Origin: Melioribacteraceae bacterium | GTDB lineage: Bacteria > Bacteroidota > Ignavibacteria > Ignavibacteriales > Melioribacteraceae | Assembly (NCBI GenBank): GCA_021647785.1 | Contig: JAKIUC010000041.1 | Span: 1 to 41,182 of the forward strand | Length of the DNA stretch: 41,182 nt | Direction: 5' to 3' | Part shown: positions 8,771 through 17,355 of the stretch, in pieces | How positions within the stretch are numbered: position 1 is the stretch's first letter | How the letters are laid out: every line of letters begins with the position of its first letter | Program-made: the position numbers and the translations under genes | The notes under the pieces: generated by a model | What the model saw: only the letters and a program-made list of their open reading frames with translations | The model's database searches: none | What the model was told of the DNA's origin: nothing

Positions 8771-9246
8771 ATCAGAAATTCTTTTCTGTGCTATTGGTTT
8801 ATCTTCCGAGTAAGTTAAGCCAAACCAGTTTGCATTTGTTTCTAAAACTTTTACTTTTGCTTTTTCACTTTTTATTAAATTATCGATAACGGAAGGCAAA
8901 TAAAATTCTGCCTTAAGATTATCTCTATTCTCTTCAATAAATTTTTTGAATTTTTTTTGAAATGATTAAATACCAATGGGGTAAACGCAAACATATTCAT
9001 AGATACTATTTCATCTCCGGTAAATGATTGCCACTCTCCATTCTCATTCTTGAATTGTATGTTTGAATAAACACTGTTAATTTCAGTACGCTCGACAATT
9101 GAGGAGAAATATTTGCTGCTATCAATTGCACAAACACCACGAGAAACAGAACCATACTCCGATGAAGTATTTTTCATTTTATAACCAATCAATGCATATT
9201 CATTTTCCTTCTCTATCGAATTCAAAAAATCTGCTGCAGTTGAATA
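8726..9246 (-). pseudogene. Sugar nucleotidyltransferase remnant (frameshifted)
   Basis: This is the C-terminal half of an NTP_transferase-type sugar nucleotidyltransferase. The visible part reads AADFLNSIEKENEYALIGYK, then YGSVSRGVCAID, VERTEI, and EIVSMNMFAFTPLVF. A frameshift near the A/T homopolymers at 8941-8958 moves the match to another frame, continuing NRDNLKAEFYLPSVIDNLI ... NWFGLTYSEDKPIAQKRI and stopping at 8726. The N-terminal nucleotide-binding half is absent; a TAG at 9247-9249 bounds the remnant. With the kinase and symporter pieces it suggests a lost sugar-salvage operon. Confidence 0.75.
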
Positions 9247-9317
9247 CTAATCTCCATCTGATTCCAAAGATAATTAGTTGTATGCGATTTTCCGCTTTCG
9301 TTTCTTATTGCATCAAA

Positions 9318-10919
9318 CTAAATACTTCTAATAGTATCTCGCAAAACCCCTAATGCTCTCTGGCTTAGTAAATCAATTTTCATTAATCCTATATCTTCAA
9401 TCGAGTACATATCTAATTGGGTGATAATCATTCCAAGCCCTTTATTACTGGCATACTCTAATGCTGTATAATTGGTTATTGGTTCGGGTGTTATCACTAT
9501 GCCACTTGGATGAATACTTAAATGGTGCGGAAAACCATCTAATCTGGAGGCTAACTTTGTAATACTTATCCAGGGTTCATTAGAAAAATTTAAGTCTTTT
9601 GCTTCTGGAAATTTCTGCGAAAGTTTGTCGAGATTCTTTGCTGCTGTCCACGGAATGTACTTACTATATTTTGAAATCTCACGGTTTGGTATTCCAAATG
9701 CCTTAGCTGTTTCTCTAAAGGCAGAGCGTGCACGGAATGTAATTATTGTAGAAATCATAGCAACTTTTTCGTAGCCATATTTATCGAACACATACCTAAT
9801 CATTTCGTCTCGCTCCTTCCAAGAAAAATCGATATCAATATCTGGCGGACTTTTTCTTCCGCGATTCAAAAATCTTTCAAAGTACAAATTGTGTTTAATA
9901 GGATCTACTTGTGTAAAATCGAGAGCATAGGCAACCAAACTATCTGCTACAGAGCCTCTCCCAATTGTAATAATTCTACGCCGCTTTGCCTCCATTATAA
10001 TATCCCACACAATAAGAAAATAATTACTAAACCCAAGCTCATCAATAACATTAAGCTCATAATGCAGTCGTTGGTTTGCATGTGAAGCATTGGATGTAAT
10101 TTTCTTACTAAGCCCATGAAAAGCCAATTCAGATAGTATCGATTCAGCAGTTCTATTATTCGGTTTAATAAAATATGGAAATTTATATTTGCCGAACTCC
10201 AGATTAACATTACACTCTTCTGCAATATACTCGGCATTAAAAATTGCTTCCGGAATATTTTTCCAAACTTTTTTTAATTCACTTGAAGACTTAAAATAAA
10301 ATTCTTCATCTTCTAATTCTTCCTCATTTATATTTTCCATTGTGCTGTTTCTTCTTATTGAACTTACCAGTTTGTGCAAAGCATAATCTTCTTTCTTTTC
10401 AAAATATGTTGGATGTGATGCTATATATTTTATTCCATTCTCTTTAGAAAACTCATACAACTTACGAGTACTCTGTTTAGTTTTTTGGGTAACAATAAGC
10501 TCCGAGTAAAAATTTGGAAGAGTTTTAATTTTATCTTTTGCAGCCCTTATAAATTTTAACGAAGAGCTAATTAAAAACATGTTGGATAAATCTTCATCCA
10601 ATAATTTGATTAGATTAAAATCATCTTTTAACTTTCTTGATGTAATTACTTTGGTTAACTCTGCATACCCTTTATTATTGCGGGCAATACAAATAAGAGA
10701 ATATTTTTCGTTGTTCGGGTCATCAATTAAAGCACCAAGTATTGGTTTAATATTTTTTACTGCTGCTATTTTTGCAAACTGAATTAAACCATACATACCA
10801 TTGGTATCGGTGAGCGATGCATATTTACTTTTATTATCTACAGCAAGTTCTATTAATCGCTCAACAGTAATTGTTCCCTTAAGCAAAGAGTATGTAGAGT
10901 GTGTGTGCAACGAAAACAT
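9318..10919 (-). CDS. DnaE-type polymerase, N-terminal half (PHP + catalytic palm)
   Basis: A 533-residue protein equal to the first half of a bacterial replicative-type (C-family) DNA polymerase alpha subunit. The PHP domain (1 to ~210) begins MFSLHTHSTYSLL with metal-ligand-type His5 and His7 and contains LTDTNGMYGLIQFA. The polymerase part contains GRGSVADSLVAYAL (320-333), PPDIDIDF with the two catalytic-type aspartates (D362, D364), HHLSIHPSGIVI, and the third palm aspartate in MKIDLLSQRAL (D516). It then stops after 17 more residues; intact relatives continue for ~500 residues with fingers, HhH and OB domains. Those parts are encoded separately at 11280-12956, upstream on the same strand. 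The frame is free of stops although neighbouring genes are decaying. Its stop codon abuts the nucleotidyltransferase remnant. Confidence 0.9.
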   Translation of the reverse strand: MFSLHTHSTYSLLKGTITVERLIELAVDNKSKYASLTDTNGMYGLIQFAKIAAVKNIKPILGALIDDPNNEKYSLICIARNNKGYAELTKVITSRKLKDDFNLIKLLDEDLSNMFLISSSLKFIRAAKDKIKTLPNFYSELIVTQKTKQSTRKLYEFSKENGIKYIASHPTYFEKKEDYALHKLVSSIRRNSTMENINEEELEDEEFYFKSSSELKKVWKNIPEAIFNAEYIAEECNVNLEFGKYKFPYFIKPNNRTAESILSELAFHGLSKKITSNASHANQRLHYELNVIDELGFSNYFLIVWDIIMEAKRRRIITIGRGSVADSLVAYALDFTQVDPIKHNLYFERFLNRGRKSPPDIDIDFSWKERDEMIRYVFDKYGYEKVAMISTIITFRARSAFRETAKAFGIPNREISKYSKYIPWTAAKNLDKLSQKFPEAKDLNFSNEPWISITKLASRLDGFPHHLSIHPSGIVITPEPITNYTALEYASNKGLGMIITQLDMYSIEDIGLMKIDLLSQRALGVLRDTIRSI

Positions 10920-11279
10920 ATTTTAAAAACCTTTGTTTGATTTTGAAAAGAAATAATGAATCTCGAACACCGAATAAAGAATAACGAAGTACAAAACTTT
11001 GTTCGGTGTTCCTTGTTCAATATTCTTTATTCAGAATTCTATTTTATATTCTTGTATGTTAAAAACAAACATTCCACAGAATGTCTCTACGTCTTTTTTT
11101 CTTAATCTTAATTCTTAATCTATTATCTTACCCTTGTACATTACAAGCGAACATTCTAGCGAAATCTCTCTACATTCTTCTTCATCTTAATTCTTAATTT
11201 AAAGCAAAAAAGGAGTAAAAATTAAGAGCAAGATTAGGATTAAGAATTTGTACCTCAATCTTTTTCCAGACGCATCCCC
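10920..11279. repeat. Repeat-filled spacer between the two dnaE halves
   Basis: These 360 bases show no coding frame and no recognisable leftover of polymerase sequence. They contain an inverted pair of GAACACCGAATAAAGAATA-like sequences (around 10962-10985 and 11006-11033), and a diverged direct duplication of an ACATTC...TCTCTAC...CTTAATTCTTAAT block (about 11068-11121 and 11149-11201). A further inverted AATTAAGA/TCTTAATT tract lies near 11220-11250. The small dyad ACATTC-CACA-GAATGT at 11069-11084 is part of the first block. Such AT-rich degenerate intergenic repeats are common in this kind of genome. Confidence 0.55.
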
Positions 11280-12956
11280 TTAACCTGCATAAGCTCTTTT
11301 TAATTTCTCTTTCCCTAATGATTCTATAATCATAAATTCTTCATCATAAACTTTTTCACTCTCGCCATAATACTTGTTTTCTACACTATCCTTCTGAGCC
11401 ATTGTTGAAATTAATTTATCCGAGATTATGGCTAAGTTAGAAACAATAATATTATGCCCATCCTCGCTATCAATCCTTCCCATTATAAAATAAGGTCCCA
11501 TCGAAAGAGTTTTTTCTGCAAACTGTGCATAGACTTTAGGAAAAAGAACCGCTTCAAAAGTTCCAGTCAAATCCTCAAGCGATAGAAATTTCATAATCTC
11601 CCCTCTCTTTGTTTTTATCCGCTTGGATGCCATAAACCATCCAACCATCCTTACTTCTTTGCCTCGATACTTTGATATCTCTTTTGAACTGATAACTTTT
11701 TTGTTGTTGGTTAAATAACTAAAAAACTGAAGTGGATGACGAGAAACCATATAGCCAAATGCCTCTAACTCAATTGCACATATTTTTTCTATTGTGTATT
11801 CTACATCAGTTATAATTTCATTCTCTAATTTATACGACTCATACTGGAATAAATCGCCCATCATTATTTTATGACTGACTATATAAATATCCAACAGACG
11901 CATTAAAGTTGGACGAGTCTCTCCAAAACAACTCATAGCTCCTATCCTTATCAAAAGGGCTGCCTCTTTGTAGCTTAATTTTGTACGATAAATAAAATTA
12001 GAGAGTGAACTATATTTACCATTGCTATTCCTTTCTTCTATCACTCGCTCAATTGAACTACGCACAATGTTTTTTACTGCCATAAACCCAATCTGTATCT
12101 CTCCATTTTTTCCTACATATTCATACTGGCTTTTATTTATCTCTGGTAATAATATTCTTAATCCCATACGCTTACTTTCTTGAATGTAAACAGCGGCAGA
12201 GTAATACCCTCCTCTATTGTTAAGAACATTTGCCATAAACTGGGCAGGAAAGTGTACCTTCAAATATGCAACTTGGTAAGAGAGAATTGCAAAAGAAGCA
12301 CTATGGGCTTTGTTAAAAGCATAACCAGCAAACGATTCTATCTGTTTCCACAATGCTTTACTTACGTTATGAGAATAATTTTTCTTTTTACACAACACAA
12401 AAAATTTATCAGCAAGTTTTTTCATTTCGGTATGCGAACGCATTTTCCCACTCATTGCTCTGCGAAGTAAATCTGCCTCCTCCCACGAAAACCCCACAAC
12501 ATAATGTGCAATTTTTAATACGTCTTCCTGATAAATCATAATTCCGTAAGTTTCGCTAAGATGATCTTCCATTTCCGGAATTAAGTATTTACATCTATTT
12601 CGGTCTTTATGCCTCGCAATAAATTCTTGCATCATACCACTTTCGGCAACACCTGGACGAATAATTGAACTTGCCGCCGTTAACATTTCAAAAGTATCGC
12701 ACTTAAGTTTTTTAAGTAACGATCTCATACCTGGCGATTCGATGTAAAAACATCCAATTGTGTTTCCTGTACGGATTAGCTCCTTTGTTCTTTCATCATT
12801 AAAAAGCATCTCCTGGTCAAAAATATCAAAATCAATTTTTCCACTTTTTCTTGGTATTACTGCATGAATTTTCGGGATAATTTTATTCTTTGCTGAAAGG
12901 TTATAATCAGCCATATTTATTACATTAGTTGGCATATTTTTGGTCAATTTCATCAT
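11280..12956 (-). CDS. DnaE-type polymerase, C-terminal half (fingers, HhH, OB)
   Basis: A 558-residue protein equal to the second half of a C-family polymerase alpha subunit. After a poorly conserved ~45-residue start, residues ~65-85 read NTIGCFYIESPGMRSLLKKL. The matches continue with SSIIRPGVAESGM, ETYGIMIYQEDVLKIA, DLLRRAMSGKMRSH and YAFNKAHSASFAILSYQ (fingers region). A helix-hairpin-helix-like segment (FIYRTKLSYKEAALLIRIGA) and an OB-fold (EVRMVGWFMASKRIKTKRGE ... NIIVSNLAII) follow. It contains no PHP domain and no catalytic palm aspartates; these are in the gene at 9318-10919. The two proteins together cover a ~1050-1090-residue polymerase almost without gap or overlap. It starts at tandem ATGs directly behind an SOS-box-like dyad, so I infer damage-inducible expression like DnaE2/ImuC. 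Confidence 0.9.
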   Translation of the reverse strand: MMKLTKNMPTNVINMADYNLSAKNKIIPKIHAVIPRKSGKIDFDIFDQEMLFNDERTKELIRTGNTIGCFYIESPGMRSLLKKLKCDTFEMLTAASSIIRPGVAESGMMQEFIARHKDRNRCKYLIPEMEDHLSETYGIMIYQEDVLKIAHYVVGFSWEEADLLRRAMSGKMRSHTEMKKLADKFFVLCKKKNYSHNVSKALWKQIESFAGYAFNKAHSASFAILSYQVAYLKVHFPAQFMANVLNNRGGYYSAAVYIQESKRMGLRILLPEINKSQYEYVGKNGEIQIGFMAVKNIVRSSIERVIEERNSNGKYSSLSNFIYRTKLSYKEAALLIRIGAMSCFGETRPTLMRLLDIYIVSHKIMMGDLFQYESYKLENEIITDVEYTIEKICAIELEAFGYMVSRHPLQFFSYLTNNKKVISSKEISKYRGKEVRMVGWFMASKRIKTKRGEIMKFLSLEDLTGTFEAVLFPKVYAQFAEKTLSMGPYFIMGRIDSEDGHNIIVSNLAIISDKLISTMAQKDSVENKYYGESEKVYDEEFMIIESLGKEKLKRAYAG

Positions 12957-12960
12957 AATT

Positions 12961-12984
12961 TATAGTGAATAGATGTTCACTATA
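12961..12984. promoter_or_regulatory. LexA/SOS-box-like dyad upstream of split dnaE
   Basis: TATAGTGAA-TAGATG-TTCACTATA is a perfect 9+6+9 inverted repeat starting 5 bases upstream of the ATG at 12956. Read on the gene strand, its core GAACATCTATTC matches 10 of 12 positions of the B. subtilis-type LexA box form GAACATATGTTC. The LexA motif of this lineage is not known to me, so the identification is by resemblance and by the function of the downstream gene. Confidence 0.5.
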
Positions 12985-13325
12985 GTACGATTATTTTTCT
13001 AATATATCAAGTAAATTTCTGGTTCCGCTTCTTAGATTGGTTCTCACCACTTGGTTAGTAACTAAGCGGTGAGCTATTATTAATCCCTTTGTGATTTATC
13101 GCCATAGTATCTTATCAGTAATATTCGTGTTTTATTTGGCAGAAAATTACAAATGACAACATTTAAATAACAAATAAATGCCAAATCTCAACATCAAAAT
13201 TCCAAAAAACGAGACACCTTAGCACAAATTTCTTGTTTGCGACTTGAATTTTATAAATTGAAATTTATTTGTAATTTATCTTTTTGAGATTTGTCTTTTC
13301 CAGTTCATCTGGGTTAGGTTTTAAA
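12985..13325. other. Intergenic region with imperfect hairpins and AT-rich repeat
   Basis: No gene is seen on either strand. An imperfect stem pairs CTCACCACTT with AAGCGGTGAG (13043-13073). A GTGATTTATCGCC element near 13090 is a degenerate member of the dispersed hairpin family. The stretch 13142-13300 carries ACAAATAACAAATAAATG-like blocks and a partial inverted copy (AAATTTATTTGTAATTTATC). It resembles the tract at about 14777-14880 on the other side of the ATPase gene. Confidence 0.4.
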
Positions 13326-13412
13326 ATGTTACAGAAAAAAACCTTGGTTTTAATTATAGTAATTAGTATAATAGCAACTACTATAATAGCAGAAGGTATA
13401 AGCGATGAATAA
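13326..13412 (+). CDS. Possible 28-residue single-helix membrane peptide
   Basis: A short frame starting at ATG 13326 encodes MLQKKTLVLIIVISIIATTI followed by IAEGISDE. That is two lysines, a ~17-residue hydrophobic helix and an acidic tail. It ends 8 bases inside the ATPase frame (the ATPase ATG is 13405-13407, this stop is TAA 13410-13412), an overlap typical of translational coupling. I do not recognise the peptide. The regular lysine-helix-acidic layout argues for a real product, but AT-rich sequence makes hydrophobic short frames common by chance. Confidence 0.35.
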   Translation: MLQKKTLVLIIVISIIATTIIAEGISDE

Positions 13413-14525
13413 AAAAGAAAACCCTTTCTATTTTGGCAACGAAGTTTATGATAGCGATTTTTGTAACAGAACTGAAGAACTAAATGAATTACAAAAAGAT
13501 ATAAATAGCGGCATAAATGTTTTACTTTATGCTCCAAGAAGATTTGGGAAAACATCACTTCTGAAAAAATTACAAACAAAATTAGAAGGTGATAAAAATT
13601 ACACTTTTATTTACTTCGATTTTTTTTAGTTTCAGATATAGACGAATTTATTCAAAAATATTTTAATACAATTGCAAAATGTTTTGAAACTACACCGCAA
13701 AAGGTTTTAAATCTTTTTAAAACAACTTTGCAATTTCATCCAATTGTAAATATGACTTTAAGTTCAATGGGTGATGTTTCTTACAATTTATCAATAGTAA
13801 GAAAAGAGCAAAACAATACTTTAGAAGACGTACTAAATTTGCCATTTGTGTACGCAAAAAAGTTTAATAAAAAAGTGATTGTTGTTTTCGATGAATTTCA
13901 AGAAATTGAACAATTCTCTATTGAGAAAAAACTTAGAAGCGTAATTCAAACTCATAGCAGAAATGTATCGTATCTTTTTAGTGGAAGTAAAAATACAATT
14001 TTAACACAGATGTTTAATGATAACCAAAGGGCATTTTATAAATCTGTGAAGCATTTACACATTGAACAAATAGTGCAAAAAGATTGGGTAAAGTTTATTC
14101 AAAATAAATTTACTGAAACAAAGAAAAATATTGATATTAAGTATATCGAAACAGCATTTGAGATTACAAATGGATTCCCCTATTATATGCAGCAATTAAT
14201 GTATATGATTTGGGATAACACTACTAAGCATGTAAACAAAGGCATTGTAAATAATTCATTGAAAATTATGTTACAACGAGAATCTAATTTATATGAATTA
14301 ATTTGGACGAACTTAACGCCCAACCAAAAGAAAACCCTTAAATATATAATCTTAAATGATGGACAAAATATTTATAGCAATAACAACTTGAGTGAATCTT
14401 CAATTAGTGCTACTACTTTAAAAAGCACAATTGAAGCTCTTATTAAAAAAGATATTTGCGATAAAAAAGATAATAGATACTACCTTATAGACCCTTTTAT
14501 GAAATATTGGCTACAAAATATTTAA
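13405..14525 (+). pseudogene. AAA ATPase (archaeal-ATPase type) with frameshift at T8 run
   Basis: A STAND/archaeal-type ATPase of about 373 residues in two frames. The first (13405-13629) holds the N-terminal EELNELQKDI and the Walker A APRRFGKTSLL, and ends GAT TTT TTT TAG. A -1 shift at the run of eight T (13620-13627) continues as LVSDIDEFIQKYFN into the second frame. That frame holds Walker B (KKVIVVFDEFQEI), the sensor-like SYLFSGSKN, ITNGFPYYMQQLMYMIW, and a C-terminal winged-helix region ending DPFMKYWLQNI, as in this family. Everything else is intact, so this is a young disruption, a sequencing slip, or recoding at a U-UUU-UUU slippery site. The partner or target of such ATPases is generally unknown. 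Strand and gene neighbours do not tie it to the split polymerase. Confidence 0.75.
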
Positions 14526-15168
14526 TTAATTGCTACAATTATTATGAAAACATTCATGAGTAATTTAAACTGCTTTAATACGTTTATTGTTAAAAATAGG
14601 TGGTAAGAGGTAATGTTAGTTTGCAAAAATCACAAAGCCAATACAATTATTGATTTGGATTTTTATAAATTAATACACAATATTGCCTTGTATTATTGAG
14701 GACTATATAGTATTACAACCTAAATCCTTCCCGAAAAAAACTCGGGACAGGTGTTTTTTATGTTAAGAAATTTTCAAATGATAAATAACAAATAACAAAT
14801 AAATGACAAAAATCAAATTTCAAAATTTAATTTCTTGGTTCTCAATTTGTTATTTATAATTTGATTTTTATCGTTTGCGGCTTTGCCGCCATATAGTATT
14901 AACACCTAAATCCTTGTTTTTTTTGTAAAGAAATTGTAAGGGTAAAAAACATTATATTTTTCTTTTCTTCGCCTTTGCCTCAGCCTTGCGGTTTACCGCC
15001 ATATGATTCTATAGAAGTATATCCATTATATGCCGTGGATAATATAGGCACAAAATGAATAAACCTTAACCAATACCCTCTATTAAATTTACATTCAAAC
15101 AATTTTTTTTCGTATCTTTATAACAATTGTAGAAATGAAAATAATAATAATAAAGGTAGAGAGAAATT
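14526..15168. other. Intergenic region with dispersed repeats and rnpB leader
   Basis: No gene is seen in these 640 bases. A direct repeat of ATATAGTATT-x-ACCTAAATCCTT lies at 14704-14729 and 14891-14915. Hairpins of the dispersed family are TCCCGAAAAAAACTCGGGA (about 14730-14748), GCGGCTTTGCCGC (about 14877-14889) and GCGGTTTACCGC (about 14988-14999). The tract 14777-14880 contains an ACAAATAACAAATAAATGAC block with a partial inverted copy. TATCTTTA at 15113-15120, similar to the Bacteroidota -7 motif TAnnTTTG, could be the promoter of rnpB. Confidence 0.45.
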
Positions 15169-15598
15169 GATGTCACAAGTTGGGCAGTTGCTACTCCTAA
15201 GTTCGCTTTTAGAGTAGAGGAAAGTCCGAACTCCAAAGAACAGAGTGCCGGGTAACCCCCGGGGGTTATAGGTGTAAACCTATAATTACGGAAAGTGCAA
15301 CAGAAAATATACTTTCTCGCCACGGCGGGATAAAGGTGAAATGGCAGGGTAAGAGCCTACCGCTTTGTTAGTAATAACAGAGGTCCGTTTAGGAGTCCCG
15401 ATTTATCGGGATCAGTGTAAACCCCACTTGGAGCAAGGTCATGTAAAGGACTCTTTGTATAGTTATATACAAAGCAAAGTTGTTCGCTTTGATGGTTCTG
15501 GGTAGATCGCTTGATTCTGATAGTAATATCAGAACTAGATAAATAATTGCCATCCCGCTTGCGGGATACAAAATTCGGCTTACAGACTTGTAACATCA
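15169..15598 (+). ncRNA. rnpB: RNase P RNA
   Basis: The catalytic RNA of ribonuclease P, which trims tRNA 5' leaders. The P1 helix is formed by GATGTCACAAGT (15169-15180) with ACTTGTAACATC (15587-15598). Universally conserved segments appear in order: GAGGAAAGTCCGAACTCC; AGAGTGCCGGGTAA; GGAAAGTGCAACAGAAA; GGTGAAATGGCAGGGTAAGA; AAACCCCACTTGGAGCAAGG; GGGTAGATCGCTTGA; and the 3' AAAATTCGGCTTACAG. At ~430 nt it has bacterial type A features and is slightly long. Two variable stems are built from CCCGATTTATCGGG (about 15397-15410) and ATCCCGC-TT-GCGGGAT (15553-15568), the same sequence type as dispersed intergenic hairpins here. recJ starts only 21 bases after P1. Confidence 0.95.
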
Positions 15599-15619
15599 TT
15601 TTCTGCTCTTTATAAAAAA

Positions 15620-17341
15620 ATGGTTGAAAAACGATGGACTCTCAAAGAAGCACAAGATGAACAAACTGTGCTTGCTTTAGCGGATAGTCTTAATATTTCT
15701 AATGTGTTAGCAACTATACTAATACTAAGAAATATTACAAACTTCCATGAAGCAAAGACCTACTTTAGACCTGAGTTAGACTCCCTTTACGATCCATTTT
15801 TAATGGATGGTATGCAAGAAGCCACCAATAGAGTAATTACTGCCATTACTAACAATGAAAAAATTGTAGTTTATGGTGATTATGATGTTGATGGAACTTC
15901 ATCCGCAGCACTACTATACCTCTTCCTCAAAGAATTAGATGCAGATGTTGAAGTTCATATTCCTAACAGACTTACTGATGGGTATGGGCTATCCATTGAA
16001 GCAATTGATATTCTATCCGAGAAAAAAACAGATTTAATTATAACTGTTGATTGCGGAATTACTGCGGTTGAAGAAGTTGCTCATGCTAATTCACTTGGTA
16101 TTGATACCATTATTAGTGACCACCATAAACCGAAGGAAGTAATTCCTGATGCTGTGGCTGTGTTAGACCCCATTAAACCTGGATGCAACTACCCTTACAA
16201 ATATCTTTCTGGTGCTGGTGTGGCTTTCAAACTTGCTCGTGCAGTTTCCGATAGAGTTGGACGTAAAGATGTTGTTTTAGAATATCTCGATTTAGTTGCA
16301 ATTGCCGCTGCTGCCGATATTGTACCACTTACAGATGAGAATAGAATTTTGGTGAAAAAGGGAATGGAAATGATTAACAAAAATCCAAGACCCGGAATTT
16401 TAGCATTAATGCACAAAGCAAAAAAGGAAGTTGGAAGTTTAACTGCCGGACAAGTGGTCTTTACAATTGCACCCCGTATAAACGCTGTTGGTAGAATGGG
16501 TGATGCAAAAAGAGCTGTTGATTTATTTGTTGAAGAAGATATGACCGAAGCAGAAAGAATTGCACAAATTCTTGAAGATGAGAACTATAAACGAAGAAAA
16601 ATTGATGAAATGACCTTTTCACATGCAATATCAATTATAGAAGAAGAAATAGATTTAGATAATGATGTTGCAATAATAGTTCATGTTGACGAATGGCACC
16701 CGGGAGTTATTGGAATTGTTGCTTCGAGAGTTGTTGAAAAATATTTCCGTCCGGCAATTATGCTCTCTACAATTGATGGAGTTGCTAAGGGTTCTGCACG
16801 AAGTATTTCCGGATTTAATATTTATGAAACACTTCAAGAATGTGATGATTTGTTAATCCAATTTGGCGGACACGAAGCTGCTGCCGGAGTTGCTTTAGAA
16901 ATAGAGAATATTTCTGAGTTCAGAAAAAAATTCAATACTCTTCTAAAAGAGAAAATGAAAGAAAAAAATATAGTTCCTGAGATTAAAATTGATGTCAAAA
17001 TTTCCCTTTCAGATATAACTCCTAAATTTGTAAGAATACTTGATCAGTTTGCTCCATTCGGTCCTGGTAATATGCGACCAGTATTTCTATCTGAAAATGT
17101 AAAATTAGCAAACCATCCCCGCATAGTAGGAAGAAACCATCTGCTCACCACATTAAAGCAAAATGGTGGCGATAAAGTATTTGATGCAATTGGGTTTAAT
17201 TTAGGATATTACTCGGAGGTTATTGCGAAAGATAGAGATTTAATAGATATTGTTTTTACAATAGAAAAAATTACTCGAAATGGGGTTTCTTATCCCCAAA
17301 TTAGATTAAAAGATATAAAAGTAAAAGAGAATGTTAATTAA
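15620..17341 (+). CDS. recJ: Single-stranded-DNA-specific exonuclease RecJ
   Basis: A 573-residue DHH-family 5'-3' exonuclease acting on single-stranded DNA in recombination (RecF pathway), base-excision and mismatch repair. The visible motifs are [10 protein letters not shown] (86-94; motif I, Mn-binding aspartates), TVDCGIT, SDHHKPK (DHH at 167-169), and [20 protein letters not shown], then [11 protein letters not shown] and [12 protein letters not shown] (DHHA1 domain), and a C-terminal OB-like region (GPGNMRPVF ... IGFN) follow. The length is normal for RecJ. The ATG lies 21 bases after the RNase P RNA with no obvious terminator between, so transcription may run through from rnpB. It heads a tight run with yebC, ruvC and ruvA. 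Confidence 0.96.
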   Translation: MVEKRWTLKEAQDEQTVLALADSLNISNVLATILILRNITNFHEAKTYFRPELDSLYDPFLMDGMQEATNRVITAITNNEKIVVYGDYDVDGTSSAALLYLFLKELDADVEVHIPNRLTDGYGLSIEAIDILSEKKTDLIITVDCGITAVEEVAHANSLGIDTIISDHHKPKEVIPDAVAVLDPIKPGCNYPYKYLSGAGVAFKLARAVSDRVGRKDVVLEYLDLVAIAAAADIVPLTDENRILVKKGMEMINKNPRPGILALMHKAKKEVGSLTAGQVVFTIAPRINAVGRMGDAKRAVDLFVEEDMTEAERIAQILEDENYKRRKIDEMTFSHAISIIEEEIDLDNDVAIIVHVDEWHPGVIGIVASRVVEKYFRPAIMLSTIDGVAKGSARSISGFNIYETLQECDDLLIQFGGHEAAAGVALEIENISEFRKKFNTLLKEKMKEKNIVPEIKIDVKISLSDITPKFVRILDQFAPFGPGNMRPVFLSENVKLANHPRIVGRNHLLTTLKQNGGDKVFDAIGFNLGYYSEVIAKDRDLIDIVFTIEKITRNGVSYPQIRLKDIKVKENVN

Positions 17342-17355
17342 TCATAGGTGTTCTT

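Noticed and set aside
9318-12956. Intein-split DnaE as in cyanobacteria
   Set aside because: No intein motifs are visible at either break, the break position differs, and the halves are adjacent in swapped order.
13265-13579. Leftward 104-codon frame overlapping the ATPase start
   Set aside because: It is a shadow of the ATPase coding strand with no family resemblance; the ATPase motifs are clear on the + strand.
15066-15599. Leftward frames of 80-85 codons across the rnpB region
   Set aside because: They are antisense to the RNase P RNA, whose conserved structure fully explains this sequence.
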